Shown here one piece after another: positions 40,138 through 50,006 of a DNA stretch of 64,000 nt. The stretch's first letter is position 1. Each line of letters opens with the position of its first letter. The translations under genes and the position numbers were made by a program. The notes beneath the pieces are model-generated. The model was not told the origin of the DNA. It was given only the letters and a program-made list of their open reading frames with translations, and did no database searches. This DNA comes from Nesterenkonia halophila (GTDB lineage Bacteria; Actinomycetota; Actinomycetes; Actinomycetales; Micrococcaceae): positions 101,152 through 165,151 of the forward strand of contig NZ_WIAX01000006.1 in assembly GCF_009467795.1 (NCBI RefSeq), given 5' to 3'.

Positions 40138-42708
40138 ATGCGCATCCCCCTGTCCTGGATCCGCGAGTACACCAGCTTCGACGTCGACGGCACGGCCGAG
40201 GACCTGATGTCCCGGCTCGTCCGCGTCGGCCTCGAGGAGGAGGACGTCCACCGGCCCTCCGAGGAGATCAGCGGTCCCGTCGTCGTCGGCGAGGTGCTGG
40301 AGAAGACCCCCGAGCCGCAGACCAACGGCAAGACCATCAACTGGTGCCGCGTGCGCGTCGTCCCCGAGGGACAGCCCCAGACGCTCACGCACGAGGGCAT
40401 CGAGCCCGACGGTGTGCAGGGCGTGGTCTGCGGGGCGCACAACTTCGACGTCGGCGACAAAGTCGTGGTCACCCTGCCCGGCGCGGTGCTGCCCGGCGAC
40501 TTCCGGATCAGCGTCCGGAAGACCTATGGCCACGTCTCGGCCGGGATGATCGCCTCGACCAAGGAGCTGGGTCTCGGCGAGGACCACGACGGGATCCTGG
40601 TGCTCTCCACGCTCGGGCTGGACCCCGAGGTCGGCGCCGACGCGCTGGCGCTGCTCGGGCTGACCGACGAGGCCGCCGAGATCAATGTGACCCCGGACCG
40701 CGGCTACGCCTTCTCGATGCGCGGCGTCGCCCGCGAATACGGCCACGCCACCGGCACCGAGGTCGTCGATCCGGCCGCGCAGATCGTCGTCCCCGAGGCG
40801 GCGGCGGCCGGCCACGAGGTCCGGCTGGAGGACGAGTCCCCGATCTACGGCACCGCCGGCTGCGACCGCTTCGTCGCGCGGAGGGTCACCGGCGTCGACG
40901 TCACCGCGCCCACTCCGCCCTGGATGGCCTCCCGGCTGCGCCTGGCGGGCATGCGTCCGATCTCGCTGCCTGTCGACATCTCCAACTACGTCATGTGGGA
41001 GCTGGGCCAGCCGCTGCACTTCTACGACGCCGAGCAGCTGCGCGGCCCGGTCCGCGTACGCCGCGCCGCCGCCGGCGAGACGCTGACCACGTTGGACGAC
41101 AAGGCCCGCGCGCTCGACGCCGAGGACCTGGTCATCGCCGACGACCGCGGGGCGATCGGACTGGCCGGCGTCATGGGCGGCGGCGAGACCGAGGTCGGAG
41201 AGACGACCACGTCGGTGCTCATCGAGGCCGCCCACTTCGACCCGATCTCCATCGGGCGCACTCGGCGGCGGCACAAGCTGCCCTCGGAGGCCTCGAAGCG
41301 CAACGAGCGCGGCGTCGACCCGCTGCTGCCCGATCTCGCCGCCCAGCGCGCCGTCGAGCTGCTCGTCGAGCTGGCCGCCGGCACCGACTCCGGCGAGATC
41401 ACCGCCGTCGGCGACCCGGCCCTGCCGCCGGTCGTGTCCTTCGACCCGACGCTGGCGCAGCGGCTGACCGGCGTGGAGTACACCGAGGAGCAGATCGTCG
41501 AGACGCTGCGCGCGATCGGAGCGACTGTCGTCGGCCCCGACTCCGCAGGCCGGCTGGACGTAACCCCGCCCAGCTGGCGGCCGGATCTGACCATCGCCGA
41601 GGACCTCGTCGAGGAGATCGCCCGGCTGGTCGGCTACGACCGCATCCCGGCGCGCCTGCCGCAGGCGCCGGCAGGCCGCGGGCTCACCGCCGACCAGCGT
41701 CGCCGCCGCCAGGTGCTCGACGGACTGGCGGCCGCGGGACTGACCGAGACGCTGAGCTACCCCTTCCTCTCCGAGGAGGCCAACACGCTCTTCGGCCGCG
41801 CCGAGCAGAGCGCGGAGCCCTGGCCGATGCTGCGGCTGGTGAACCCGATCGCCGCCCAGCACGCCACGCTGCGCACCAGCCTGCTGCCCGGGCTGCTGGA
41901 CACGCTGCGGCGCAACGTCTCCCGCGGCTTCGCCGACCTCGCGCTCTACGAGGCCGGCGCGGTCTTCCTTCCCGGCCAGCAGGTCGGCAGCGCGGAGATC
42001 CCGGGTCTCGGCGTCCACCCCGGCGAGGAGGTCCTCGCCGATCTGGTCGCCGGCATCCCCGACCAGCCCTGGCACGTCGCCGCGACGCTCTGCGGCGCCG
42101 AGCCGGCGGCGGAGGTCGGCGCCTCCGGGCGCCGCCAGGACTGGGCGGACGCGATCGAGGTCGCCCGCGACGTCGCCGAGCGCGTCGGCCTCGAGCTGGA
42201 GGTCGTCCAGGGTGCCCACCAGGCCTTCCACCCCGGGCGCACTGCGGAGCTGCGGCTGCCGGCGGCCGACGGCGCCGCGGCGGGCACGAGGATCGGCGTC
42301 GCCGGAGAGCTGCACCCGAAGGTCGTCGAGGCCTGGGATCTGCCCGCGCGCACCGCGGCGGTGGAGCTGGACCTCTCCGCGGTGCTGGCCGCCGCGCCCG
42401 AGCAGGTCACCGCCGCCGAGCTGTCGACGTTCCCGCAGACCACGCAGGACGTCTCGCTGATCGTCGACGCAAGGCTGCCGGCCGGCGAGCTGCGCGCGAC
42501 GCTGGCCGAGGGCGCCGGCGCGCTGCTCGAGGACGTCGAGCTCTTCGACGTCTACGCCGGCGAGGGCATCGAGGACGGCAGGAAGTCGCTGGCCTTCGCG
42601 CTGCGCTTCCGCGCGTCGGACCGGACGCTGACCGCCGACGAGGCCTCGGAGGCCCGCGGGCACGCGGTCGCACTGGCCGAGCGGCGCCACGGCGCGACCC
42701 AGCGCTGA
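40138..42708 (+). CDS. pheT: Phenylalanine-tRNA ligase beta subunit
   Basis: 856-aa beta subunit with the full bacterial domain set. It has an N-terminal region and a tRNA-binding OB domain (VVVGEVLEKTPEPQ to GMIASTKELGL, about residues 43-145) and the B3/B4 editing domain (around SPIYGTAGCDRFVARRV and PISLPVDISNYVMWELGQPLH, read in parts). The B5 domain is around FDPTLAQRLTGVEY. The catalytic-like core includes TETLSYPFLSEEAN. The C-terminal anticodon-binding FDX-ACB domain (about 760-856) contains TTQDVSLIVDARLP. GGAGG precedes the ATG. The gene ends with an 18-bp-stem terminator. Confidence 0.97.
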   Translation: MRIPLSWIREYTSFDVDGTAEDLMSRLVRVGLEEEDVHRPSEEISGPVVVGEVLEKTPEPQTNGKTINWCRVRVVPEGQPQTLTHEGIEPDGVQGVVCGAHNFDVGDKVVVTLPGAVLPGDFRISVRKTYGHVSAGMIASTKELGLGEDHDGILVLSTLGLDPEVGADALALLGLTDEAAEINVTPDRGYAFSMRGVAREYGHATGTEVVDPAAQIVVPEAAAAGHEVRLEDESPIYGTAGCDRFVARRVTGVDVTAPTPPWMASRLRLAGMRPISLPVDISNYVMWELGQPLHFYDAEQLRGPVRVRRAAAGETLTTLDDKARALDAEDLVIADDRGAIGLAGVMGGGETEVGETTTSVLIEAAHFDPISIGRTRRRHKLPSEASKRNERGVDPLLPDLAAQRAVELLVELAAGTDSGEITAVGDPALPPVVSFDPTLAQRLTGVEYTEEQIVETLRAIGATVVGPDSAGRLDVTPPSWRPDLTIAEDLVEEIARLVGYDRIPARLPQAPAGRGLTADQRRRRQVLDGLAAAGLTETLSYPFLSEEANTLFGRAEQSAEPWPMLRLVNPIAAQHATLRTSLLPGLLDTLRRNVSRGFADLALYEAGAVFLPGQQVGSAEIPGLGVHPGEEVLADLVAGIPDQPWHVAATLCGAEPAAEVGASGRRQDWADAIEVARDVAERVGLELEVVQGAHQAFHPGRTAELRLPAADGAAAGTRIGVAGELHPKVVEAWDLPARTAAVELDLSAVLAAAPEQVTAAELSTFPQTTQDVSLIVDARLPAGELRATLAEGAGALLEDVELFDVYAGEGIEDGRKSLAFALRFRASDRTLTADEASEARGHAVALAERRHGATQR

Positions 42709-42743
42709 GGCACCTTCCGCGCACGGCTTCACGATCCTGCAGA

Positions 42744-42793
42744 ACGACGACGGCCCCTCGCTCCGGTGCTCCGGGGCGAGGGGCCGTCGTCGT
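42744..42793. terminator. Strong bidirectional hairpin terminator after pheT
   Basis: An 18-bp perfect stem (42744-42761 with 42776-42793) is capped by a further CCGG-TGCT-CCGG stem-loop. It lies 35 bp after the pheT stop and 36 bp before the stop of the convergent oxidoreductase. No U-tract is present on either side. Confidence 0.85.
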
Positions 42794-42829
42794 CGGCGGG
42801 GTCGGTTCCGGCGGGCGGGCCGGGCGTGA

Positions 42830-43837
42830 TCAGGGTTTGAGCAGCAGCTTACCGGTGGTGCGGCGGTTCTCCAGGTCCTCGTGGGCCTGCCCGGCCTGGG
42901 CCAGCGGGTAGGTCGCGCCGATGGAGAGCGTCAGCGTGCCGTCGCCCAGCGCCTTGAACAGCTCGGAGAAGCGCCAGGCCCGCTCCTCGGCGTTGCGCAG
43001 GTACCACGCCAGCGCCGGGCGGGTGATGTAGAGGCCGCCGCGGGCGTTGAGCTCCTGCAGGTCCAGCGGCGGCACCTGGCCGGAGGAACCGCCGAAGAGC
43101 ACCATGGTGCCGCGCACCCCGAGGCTGCGCAGCGAGCCCTCGAAGGTCGCCCGGCCGACGCCGTCGTAGACGACCGAGACGCCCGCGTCGGCGGTGATCT
43201 CGCGGACCTGCTCGGCGAAGTCCTGGTAGTCCAGCACGTGGTCGGCACCGGCGGCCTGGGCGATCTCTGCCTTCTCCCGCGTCGACGTCGTGGTGATCAC
43301 CCGGGCCCCCTTGGCCTTGAGCAGCTGGGTGAGCAGCTGGCCGACGCCGCCGGCGCCGGCATGGGTCAGCACCGTCTCGCCGGGCGAGACCCGGTAGGTG
43401 GAGTTGATCAGGTAGTGGGCGGTGGCCCCCTGCAGGGGCAGGGCGGCGGCCTGCTCGTCGCTGATGTCGTCGGGCACCGGGACCGCCTTGGCCGCCTCCA
43501 CCAGGAAGTGGCTGGCGTAGGTGCCGGTCGCGGCCTCGCTGGTGGCGATCCGTGAGCCCACGGCGAGGCCTTCGACGCCCTCGCCCACGTCGATCACCCG
43601 GCCCGCGCCCTCGGTGCCGGGGACGAAGGGGTGCTCGACGGGGTAGACGCCGGCGCGCTGGTAGGTCTCGATGAAGTTGACGCCGGCCGCGGACGTCTCC
43701 ACCAGGACCTGGCCGGGGGCGGGCTCGGGCAGCGCGGTCTCCGCCGGGGAGAGGACGTCCGGTCCGCCGGCCTGCTCGGCGCGCACGACCTGCGCGGCAT
43801 CGGGCAGGTCCTCGGGATACACAGTGTTGTCGACCAT
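42830..43837 (-). CDS. NADPH:quinone oxidoreductase (MDR family, Qor-like)
   Basis: 335-aa medium-chain reductase of the Qor group. The N-terminal GroES-like domain includes AAGVNFIETYQRAGVYPV, read as GVNFIETYQRAG (about residues 54-65), a strong Qor marker, and VPGTEGAGRVIDVGEGV. The Rossmann motif is LTHAGAGGVGQLLTQLLKAKGARV (in parts, about 157-180). LFGGSSGQVPPLD and ITRPALAWYL are also typical. There are no zinc ligands. The start is ATG 43837: TACTCT lies exactly six bases upstream. A GTG two codons earlier would fall inside that spacing. It is convergent with pheT and divergent from argC. Confidence 0.9.
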   Translation of the reverse strand: MVDNTVYPEDLPDAAQVVRAEQAGGPDVLSPAETALPEPAPGQVLVETSAAGVNFIETYQRAGVYPVEHPFVPGTEGAGRVIDVGEGVEGLAVGSRIATSEAATGTYASHFLVEAAKAVPVPDDISDEQAAALPLQGATAHYLINSTYRVSPGETVLTHAGAGGVGQLLTQLLKAKGARVITTTSTREKAEIAQAAGADHVLDYQDFAEQVREITADAGVSVVYDGVGRATFEGSLRSLGVRGTMVLFGGSSGQVPPLDLQELNARGGLYITRPALAWYLRNAEERAWRFSELFKALGDGTLTLSIGATYPLAQAGQAHEDLENRRTTGKLLLKP

Positions 43838-43947
43838 GCGCACAGAGTACCGAAATCACCTGGTCGCGCCGAACAGCCGCCGGGGAGCGCGGAGTCGTTC
43901 CGCGCTGATCGCCGGCCCGTCGCCCGGCAGCTCCCCGCCGCATCGGA

Positions 43948-43989
43948 TATGCATAAATATTGATGAACCTGCATACATCGGCGTAGACT
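43948..43989 (+). promoter_or_regulatory. argC promoter with ArgR-type ARG box
   Basis: The 18-bp AT-rich box TATGCATAAATATTGATG (43948-43965) resembles the ARG-box consensus (TGNATNNNNATTNA-type). A TGCATACAT half-site follows at 43970-43978. The box overlaps the -35-like TTGATG (43960-43965); an 18-base spacer and TAGACT (43984-43989) follow, seven bases before the ATG. The same core CATAAATATT occurs, inverted, before argG. Confidence 0.75.
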
Positions 43990-43996
43990 GGCCGGC

Positions 43997-45028
43997 ATGA
44001 GCTATCGCGTCGCCGTCTCCGGAGCCTCCGGCTATGCCGGGGGAGAAGTCCTGCGCCTGCTCGCCGCCCATCCCGAGGTCGAGGTCGGCGCCGTCACGGC
44101 GCACTCCTCGGCCGGGGAGCGGCTGGGCGCGGTGCAGCCGCATCTGCACGCCCTGGCCGACCGGACCATCGAGGACACCACCGCCGAGGTCCTGGCCGGC
44201 CACGACGTCGTCCTCCTCGCCCTGCCGCACGGAGCCAGCGGCGAGATCGCCGCCCAGCTGGGCGAGGACGTGCTGGTCATCGATGCCGCCGCCGACCACC
44301 GCCTGGAGTCGTCGGCGGACTGGGACGCCTTCTACGACGGTGCGCACCAGGGCACCTGGCCCTACGGGCTGCCCGAGCTGCCCGGCGGCCGCGACCGGCT
44401 GCGCGGCACCCGCCGCGTGGCGGTGCCGGGCTGCTATCCCACGACGATCCTGCTGGGGCTCGCCCCGGCGGTCGCCTCCGGACTGGTCGAGCGCGAGGAC
44501 ATCGTGATCGTCGCGGCCACCGGCACCTCCGGGGCGGGGAAGTCGCTGAAGCCGCATCTGCTGGCCTCCGAGGTCTCCGGCGGGATGAGCCCCTACGGCG
44601 TCGGCGGCGTGCACCGCCACACCCCGGAGATCGAGCAGGGCCTGCGCGCCGCCGCCGGCGCCGACGTGCAGGTCTCCTTCACCCCGACGCTGGCGCCGAT
44701 GTCCCGCGGCATCCTGGCCACCTCGACGGCGAAGCTCGCCCCGGGCACGACGGCGGAGCAGCTGCGGGCGGCCTACGCCGCACAGTACGACGCCGAGCCC
44801 TTCGTCCACCTGCTGCCCGAGGGGCAGTGGCCGGCCACCAAGCAGGTCGTCGGCTCCAACCACATCACCGTGCAGCTCGCCGTCGACGAGCACGCCGGCC
44901 GGGCGGTCGTCGTCTCCGCCTCGGACAACCTCACCAAGGGCACCGCCGGCGGCGCGGTGCAGTCGATGAACCTGGCCCTGGGGCTGGACGAGACCGCCGG
45001 ACTGGACATGATGGGAGTCGCACCATGA
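43997..45028 (+). CDS. argC: N-acetyl-gamma-glutamyl-phosphate reductase
   Basis: 343-aa NADPH-dependent enzyme of the third step of arginine synthesis, reducing N-acetylglutamyl phosphate to the semialdehyde. The N-terminal Rossmann motif is [17 protein letters not shown] (about residues 6-22). The catalytic Cys146 lies in [17 protein letters not shown], the ArgC signature. [13 protein letters not shown] and [20 protein letters not shown] segments follow. It is the first gene of argCJBDFR, with leaderless spacing from TAGACT and an ARG box over the promoter, so ArgR repression by arginine is likely. It overlaps argJ by four bases. Confidence 0.97.
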   Translation: MSYRVAVSGASGYAGGEVLRLLAAHPEVEVGAVTAHSSAGERLGAVQPHLHALADRTIEDTTAEVLAGHDVVLLALPHGASGEIAAQLGEDVLVIDAAADHRLESSADWDAFYDGAHQGTWPYGLPELPGGRDRLRGTRRVAVPGCYPTTILLGLAPAVASGLVEREDIVIVAATGTSGAGKSLKPHLLASEVSGGMSPYGVGGVHRHTPEIEQGLRAAAGADVQVSFTPTLAPMSRGILATSTAKLAPGTTAEQLRAAYAAQYDAEPFVHLLPEGQWPATKQVVGSNHITVQLAVDEHAGRAVVVSASDNLTKGTAGGAVQSMNLALGLDETAGLDMMGVAP

Positions 45029-46191
45029 GCATCACCGCCGCCGCAGGATTCACCGCCGCCGGCGTCGGGGCCGGACTGAAGCCGTCCGGGCGCGACCTCG
45101 CCCTGGTGGTCAACACCGGCCCGGAGAAGCACGCCGCGGCCGTCTTCACCACCAATCGCGTCGCCGCCGCCCCGGTGCTCTGGTCGCAGCAGGCGATCGA
45201 CGACGGCCGGGCCGAGGCGGTGGTGCTCAACTCCGGCGGGGCCAACGCCTGCACCGGCCCGGAGGGCTTCGCCGACACCCACGCCACCGCCGAGCACGTC
45301 GCCGAGGCGCTCGAGCTCTCCTCCCAGGACGTGCTGGTCTGCTCCACCGGACTCATCGGGACGCGCCTGGACATGGAGGCGCTGCTGCCCGGCGTCGACG
45401 CCGCCGTCGGCGCGCTGTCCGACGACGCCGTCTCCGGCGAGGCCGCCGCCGACGCCATCCGCACCACCGACTCCGTGGCCAAGACCTCCCAGGCCGCGGG
45501 GACCGGCTTCACCGTCGGCGGGATGGCCAAGGGCGCGGGCATGCTCGCCCCGGGCATGGCCACGATGCTCTCCGTGGTGACCACCGACGCGGTCATCGCT
45601 CCGGCCGACCTCGACGCCGCCCTGCGCGAGGCGGTGCGGGTCAGCTTCAACCGCGCCGACTCCGACGGCTGCATGTCCACCAACGACACCGTCGTCGCCA
45701 TGGCCTCCGGCGCCAACTCCGACGCCGACCCCGCCGGCGTGGACCTGGCCGAGTTCCAGGCCGCGCTCACCGCAGTGTGCCGGGATCTGGCCGCCCAGCT
45801 GATCGCCGACGCCGAGGGGGCGGCCCACGAGATCGCGATCACCACGGTCCATGCCGCCAGCGAGGCCGACGCCGAGACCGCCGGCCGCGCCGTCGCCCGC
45901 TCGAATCTGTTCAAGACGGCGATCTTCGGCCGCGACCCGAACTGGGGGCGCATCCTCTCGGCCGTGGGCACCACGGACGTCGCCTTCGATCCGGCGACCA
46001 TCGACGTCGCGGTCAACAGGGTGACGATCTGCCGGTCCGGCGGCATCGGCGAGGACCGCGAGCTCGTCGACCTCTCCGGCCGCCAGGTGGAGGTCACCAT
46101 CGACCTCAAGGCCGGCGACGCCGAGGCGACCATCCTGACCAACGACCTCACCCACGACTACGTGCACGAGAACTCCGCCTACTCCAGCTGA
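45025..46191 (+). CDS. argJ: Bifunctional glutamate N-acetyltransferase / amino-acid acetyltransferase
   Basis: 388-aa Ntn-type enzyme that recycles the acetyl group from N-acetylornithine to glutamate and may also acetylate glutamate from acetyl-CoA. Self-cleavage before Thr180 ([14 protein letters not shown], cut at A-T) would yield alpha and beta chains; the Thr is the nucleophile. Other conserved segments are [26 protein letters not shown] and [16 protein letters not shown]. No argA-type gene is in the window, which fits the cyclic pathway. The start overlaps argC by four bases. A 15-bp tandem repeat lies in the 73-bp gap to argB. Confidence 0.96.
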   Translation: MSITAAAGFTAAGVGAGLKPSGRDLALVVNTGPEKHAAAVFTTNRVAAAPVLWSQQAIDDGRAEAVVLNSGGANACTGPEGFADTHATAEHVAEALELSSQDVLVCSTGLIGTRLDMEALLPGVDAAVGALSDDAVSGEAAADAIRTTDSVAKTSQAAGTGFTVGGMAKGAGMLAPGMATMLSVVTTDAVIAPADLDAALREAVRVSFNRADSDGCMSTNDTVVAMASGANSDADPAGVDLAEFQAALTAVCRDLAAQLIADAEGAAHEIAITTVHAASEADAETAGRAVARSNLFKTAIFGRDPNWGRILSAVGTTDVAFDPATIDVAVNRVTICRSGGIGEDRELVDLSGRQVEVTIDLKAGDAEATILTNDLTHDYVHENSAYSS

Positions 46192-46197
46192 CCCTCG

Positions 46198-46242
46198 GCC
46201 GGATCCGCCGAGTCCGGATTCGTCGACGCCGGATCCGCCGAC
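46198..46242 (+). repeat. Three tandem 15-bp repeats between argJ and argB
   Basis: Copies are GCCGGATCCGCCGAG (46198-46212), TCCGGATTCGTCGAC (46213-46227) and GCCGGATCCGCCGAC (46228-46242). Copies 1 and 3 match at 14 of 15 bases and the middle copy is diverged. This is the only sizeable gap inside an otherwise overlapping operon. It is a possible replication-slippage repeat or RNA element. Confidence 0.7.
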
Positions 46243-46264
46243 CAGACCCATCGTGAGGACCCCT

Positions 46265-47212
46265 GTGAACCCCACCTCCACGAGCTACCAGCCGCGGCAG
46301 TCCGATCCGCTGGCCGCCGCCGGCGCGCGGGCGGCCACGCTGATCGAGGCGCTGCCCTGGATGCAGAAGTTCGCCGGCGAGACCATCGTCATCAAATACG
46401 GCGGCAACGCCATGGTCGACGACGAGCTGCGCCGCGCCTTCGCCGAGGACGTGGTCTTCCTGCGGCACGTCGGAGTCAATCCCGTCGTCGTCCACGGCGG
46501 CGGCCCGCAGATCAACACGATGCTCGAGGCCGTCGGCGTGGAGTCCGAGTTCCGCGGAGGCTACCGGGTCACCACGCCGGAGGCCATGGACGTGGTGCGC
46601 ATGGTGCTCACCGGCCAGGTCGGCCGCGAGCTCATCGGCCTGGTCAACTCGCACGGCCCCTACGCCGTCGGCCTCTCCGGCGAGGATGCGGCGCTGCTGC
46701 GCGCAGTGCGCAAGCAGGTCACCGTCGACGGCGAGAACGTCGACCTCGGGCTGGTCGGCGAGGTCACCGGAGTCAACCCCGACGCCGTGCAGGACCTGCT
46801 GGCGGCCAAGCGCATCCCGGTGATCTCCACCATCGCCCCGGAGTTCGACGCCGCCGGGCGGCCGACCGGCGAGGTGCTCAACGTCAACGCCGACCTGGCC
46901 GCCGCCGCCGTGGCCTCGGCGCTGGGGGCGGCCAAGCTGGTCATGCTCACCGACGTCGAGGGGCTCTACGCCGACTGGCCGGACCGCTCCTCGCTGATCT
47001 CCTCGCTGGCGGCCTCCGACCTGAAGGAGATGCTGCCCGATCTGCAGGCCGGGATGATCCCGAAGATGACCGCCGCGCTCTCCGCCGTCGAGGGCGGGGT
47101 GCCGCGGGCGCACATCGTCGACGGCCGCGAGCCGCATTCGATGCTGCTGGAGGTCGTGACCACTGAAGGCGTGGGCACCCAGGTCGTGCCCGATGCGGAG
47201 GAGGACCGTTGA
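46265..47212 (+). CDS. argB: Acetylglutamate kinase
   Basis: 315-aa amino-acid kinase phosphorylating N-acetylglutamate, usually the arginine-feedback-controlled step. Motifs: [16 protein letters not shown] with the phosphate-binding Lys/Gly-Gly (about residues 40-55), [14 protein letters not shown] (about 74-87), [10 protein letters not shown], and the ADP site [27 protein letters not shown] (in parts). The N-terminal ~30-residue extension before LPWMQKF resembles the extra helix of arginine-sensitive hexameric kinases. GTG 46265 is chosen over GTG 46253 because GAGGA lies five bases upstream. argD overlaps by four bases. Confidence 0.96.
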   Translation: MNPTSTSYQPRQSDPLAAAGARAATLIEALPWMQKFAGETIVIKYGGNAMVDDELRRAFAEDVVFLRHVGVNPVVVHGGGPQINTMLEAVGVESEFRGGYRVTTPEAMDVVRMVLTGQVGRELIGLVNSHGPYAVGLSGEDAALLRAVRKQVTVDGENVDLGLVGEVTGVNPDAVQDLLAAKRIPVISTIAPEFDAAGRPTGEVLNVNADLAAAAVASALGAAKLVMLTDVEGLYADWPDRSSLISSLAASDLKEMLPDLQAGMIPKMTAALSAVEGGVPRAHIVDGREPHSMLLEVVTTEGVGTQVVPDAEEDR

Positions 47213-48450
47213 GCGAGACCACTGATGCTGCCGACGCCGCGGCGAGCTCGCAGGGGCTGCTGGGCCGCTACCGCGACGCGCTGCTGGGCGTCTTCGGCAC
47301 CCCGCAGCGGGTGCTGGTGCGCGGCTCCGGGGCCACCGTCGTCGACGCCGACGGCCGCGAGTACCTGGACCTGCTGGCCGGGATCGCGGTCAACGCCCTG
47401 GGCCATGCCCATCCGCGGGTGACGGCGGCGATCGGCGAGCAGGTCGCCACGCTGGGCCACATCTCGAATCTGTTCACCAGCCCGTCCCAGGTCGCGCTGG
47501 CCGAGACGCTGCTGCGGCTCTCCGCCTCGCCGGAGGGGTCGAAGGTGTTCTTCACCAACTCGGGCACCGAGTCCAACGAGGCCGCCTTCAAACTGGCCCG
47601 TCGCCACGGCGGCGCCGCACGGCCGCGGATCATCGCGCTGGACGACAGCTTCCACGGCCGGACCATGGGAGCGCTGGCGATGACCGGCAAGCCCGCCCAG
47701 CGCGAGCCCTTCGAGCCGATGCCTGCCGGGGTCGAGCATGTGCCTGCCGGCGACGTCGAGGCGCTGCGCGCCGCCGTCGACGAGACCGTCGCCGCCGTCG
47801 TCGTCGAACCCATCCAGGGCGAGGCCGGGGTGCGCGCGATGCCCGAGGGCTATCTCGCCGCCGTCCGCGCGATCACGCGGGAGGCCGGGGCGCTGATGAT
47901 CGTCGACGAGGTCCAGACCGGCGTCGGCCGGACCGGCGCCTGGTTCGCCTCCGCCGGCGTCGACCCCGACGCCGTCACGCTGGCCAAGGGACTCGGCGGC
48001 GGCTTCCCGATCGGGGCGCTGATCACCCGCGGCGAGGAGGTCTCGGCGCTGCTGGCCGCCGGCCAGCACGGGACCACCTTCGGCGGGAACCCGCCGGCCA
48101 CGGCGGCCGCGCTGGCGACGATCGCCGGCATCGAGGAGGAGGGGCTGCTGGCGCACGTCCGCGCCGTGGGCGGGACGCTCGCCGACGCGCTCGCCGCCGT
48201 CGACGGCGTCGCCGAAGTCCGCGGCGCCGGGCTGCTGCTCGGCGTCGAGCTGCAGGCCGATGCGCAGCGCGCCCCGGCCGCCGGACTGGCCCCGGCGGTG
48301 GTGGCCGCTGCGCTGGACGCCGGCTTCATCATCAACGCCACCGGGCCGACCACGCTGCGGCTGGCGCCGCCGCTGAACATCGCCGAGGAGCAGGTGCTGC
48401 GCTTCGTCGAGGCCCTGCCCGTCCTGCTCGCCGCCGCGAAGGAGAACTGA
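47209..48450 (+). CDS. argD: Acetylornithine aminotransferase
   Basis: 413-aa PLP-dependent class III aminotransferase converting N-acetylglutamate semialdehyde to N-acetylornithine. Characteristic parts are [18 protein letters not shown] (about residues 44-61), [60 protein letters not shown], and the PLP-lysine in [15 protein letters not shown]. The start is a TTG inside the argB stop (TTGA overlap), preceded by GGAGGAGG, so it depends on translational coupling. The final residues AAAKEN lead directly into argF (one-base overlap). Confidence 0.96.
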   Translation: MSETTDAADAAASSQGLLGRYRDALLGVFGTPQRVLVRGSGATVVDADGREYLDLLAGIAVNALGHAHPRVTAAIGEQVATLGHISNLFTSPSQVALAETLLRLSASPEGSKVFFTNSGTESNEAAFKLARRHGGAARPRIIALDDSFHGRTMGALAMTGKPAQREPFEPMPAGVEHVPAGDVEALRAAVDETVAAVVVEPIQGEAGVRAMPEGYLAAVRAITREAGALMIVDEVQTGVGRTGAWFASAGVDPDAVTLAKGLGGGFPIGALITRGEEVSALLAAGQHGTTFGGNPPATAAALATIAGIEEEGLLAHVRAVGGTLADALAAVDGVAEVRGAGLLLGVELQADAQRAPAAGLAPAVVAAALDAGFIINATGPTTLRLAPPLNIAEEQVLRFVEALPVLLAAAKEN

Positions 48451-49427
48451 TGAGCACCCGCCACTTCCTCTCGGACCTCGACCTCGCCCCCGAGGAACTC
48501 GACCGCGTGCTCACCCTCGCGACGCGGATGAAGGCCGATCCCTACGCGATCCGTGCCCTGGCCGGCCCGCAGACCGCCGCCGTGTTCTTCGACAAGACCT
48601 CCACGCGCACCCGTTTCTCCTTCTCCGCCGGGATCTCGGCCCTGGGCGGCTCGCCGCTGGTGATCAACCCCGGCGAGTCCCAGCTGGGCCACAAGGAGTC
48701 CATCGCCGACACCGCCCGCGTGCTCGAGCGGATGGTCTCGGTGATCATCTGGCGCACCTACGCGCAGTCCGGCCTGGAGGAGATGGCCGCGCACTCCGCG
48801 GCCCCGGTGATCAACGCGCTCTCCGACGACTACCACCCCTGCCAGCTGCTGGCGGATCTGCTCACCGTCCGCGAGCAGCTCGGCGAGCTGTCCGGCCGCT
48901 CGCTGGCCTATCTGGGCGATGCGGCGAACAACATGGCCAATTCCTATCTGCTCGCCGGCGTCAACGCCGGGATGCACGTGCGCATCGCCGGCCCCGACGG
49001 CCACCGGCCCGATCCGGCGATCGTCGCCGCCGCCGAGGAGCGCGCCGCGGTCACCGGCGGCTCGGCGACGATCACCGCCGACCCGGCCGTCGCGCTCGCC
49101 GACGCCGACGTCGTCGCCACCGACACCTGGGTGTCGATGGGCCAGGAGGAGGAGAAGGAGCAGCGGCTGCGGCTCTTCGGCGACTACCGCGTCGACGCCG
49201 CGGCGATGGCGCAGGCCGCCGAGGGAGCCCTGGTGCTGCACTGCCTGCCGGCGTATCGAGGAGTGGAGATCACCGGCGAGGTCATCGACGGGCCGCAGTC
49301 GGCGGTCTGGGACGAGGCGGAGAACCGCCTGCACGCGCAGAAGGCGCTGATGGCCTGGCTGCTGGTGGAGTCCGGACGGGCCGACGAGCAGACCGTCTCC
49401 CAGGTCCGCGCGGCGGAGCGGCGATGA
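48450..49427 (+). CDS. argF: Ornithine carbamoyltransferase
   Basis: 325-aa transcarbamylase making citrulline from ornithine and carbamoyl phosphate. The carbamoyl-phosphate loop is FFDKTSTRTRFSF (about residues 47-59). Further motifs are GESQLGHKESIADTARVL (about 81-98), NALSDDYHPCQLLADLLT with the HPxQ motif, the ornithine-binding segment TDTWVSMGQE, and HCLPAYRG with the catalytic Cys. GAAGGAG lies five bases before the ATG. It is translationally coupled to argD and argR. Its biosynthetic role follows from the operon. Confidence 0.97.
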   Translation: MSTRHFLSDLDLAPEELDRVLTLATRMKADPYAIRALAGPQTAAVFFDKTSTRTRFSFSAGISALGGSPLVINPGESQLGHKESIADTARVLERMVSVIIWRTYAQSGLEEMAAHSAAPVINALSDDYHPCQLLADLLTVREQLGELSGRSLAYLGDAANNMANSYLLAGVNAGMHVRIAGPDGHRPDPAIVAAAEERAAVTGGSATITADPAVALADADVVATDTWVSMGQEEEKEQRLRLFGDYRVDAAAMAQAAEGALVLHCLPAYRGVEITGEVIDGPQSAVWDEAENRLHAQKALMAWLLVESGRADEQTVSQVRAAERR

Positions 49428-49927
49428 CCGCTCCGGCGACCAAGACGGCGCGCCAGGCGAAGATCCGCGAGCTGATCAGCCGGCACAGTGTGCGCTCGCA
49501 GGGCGAGCTCGCCCAGGAGCTCGCCGACGAGGGGCTGAAGGTCACCCAGGGCACGCTCTCGCGCGATCTGGTGGAGATCGGCGCGGCTAGGGTCCGCGGC
49601 GCCGACGGCGCGCTGATCTACGCGGTGCCCGGCGAAGGCCACGAGCGCGAGCTGCAGGCTGAGCAGACCGAGGCGGCGACGACGGCGCGGCTGGTGGGCC
49701 TCTGCCGTGATCTGCTGGTCTCCGCGGAGGCCAGCGCGAATCTGGTCATCCTGAGGACTCCGCCCGGGGCCGCGCAGTTCCTGGCCAGCGCCGTCGACCA
49801 CGCCGGGCTGGAGGACGTGCTGGGCACCATCGCCGGCGACGACACGATCATGCTGGTCACCACCGACCCCGTCGGCGGCGAGGCGGTCGCCGCCCGCTTC
49901 AACGGCTTCGCCGAAGGTCGTTCCTGA
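49424..49927 (+). CDS. argR: Arginine repressor
   Basis: 167-aa ArgR. The N-terminal winged helix is KTARQAKIRELISRHSVRSQGELAQEL then GLKVTQGTLSRDLVEIGAARVRG (in parts, about residues 5-60), with TQGTLSRDL as recognition helix. The C-terminal oligomerisation and arginine-binding domain has LVILRTPPGAAQFLASAVDHAGLEDVLGTIAGDDTIMLV (in parts). It is expected to act as an arginine-bound hexamer on ARG boxes; two candidates are seen before argC and argG. The last gene of the argCJBDFR unit, it overlaps argF by four bases and is followed by a short hairpin. Confidence 0.95.
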   Translation: MTAPATKTARQAKIRELISRHSVRSQGELAQELADEGLKVTQGTLSRDLVEIGAARVRGADGALIYAVPGEGHERELQAEQTEAATTARLVGLCRDLLVSAEASANLVILRTPPGAAQFLASAVDHAGLEDVLGTIAGDDTIMLVTTDPVGGEAVAARFNGFAEGRS

Positions 49928-49930
49928 GCC

Positions 49931-49946
49931 GCGTCTCCTGAGACGC
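49931..49946. terminator. Short hairpin after argR
   Basis: GCGTCT-CCTG-AGACGC, a 6-bp stem with a tetraloop, starts three bases after the argR stop. It is followed by a GC-rich self-complementary stretch before the convergent CNNM-family gene. Confidence 0.45.
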
Positions 49947-50006
49947 ACCGTCTGAGCCGCGTCACCTGACCGGGCCGGGCGCCGGCGCCGGGCTGCGTCT
50001 GCCGGA

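Noticed and set aside
40105..42732. 875-aa minus-strand frame opposite pheT
   Set aside because: Antisense shadow of pheT; low-complexity composition and no motif.
43835..43843. Upstream GTG start for the quinone oxidoreductase
   Set aside because: It would begin directly against the TACTCT -10; the ATG at 43837 gives the six-base spacing seen in a dozen other genes.
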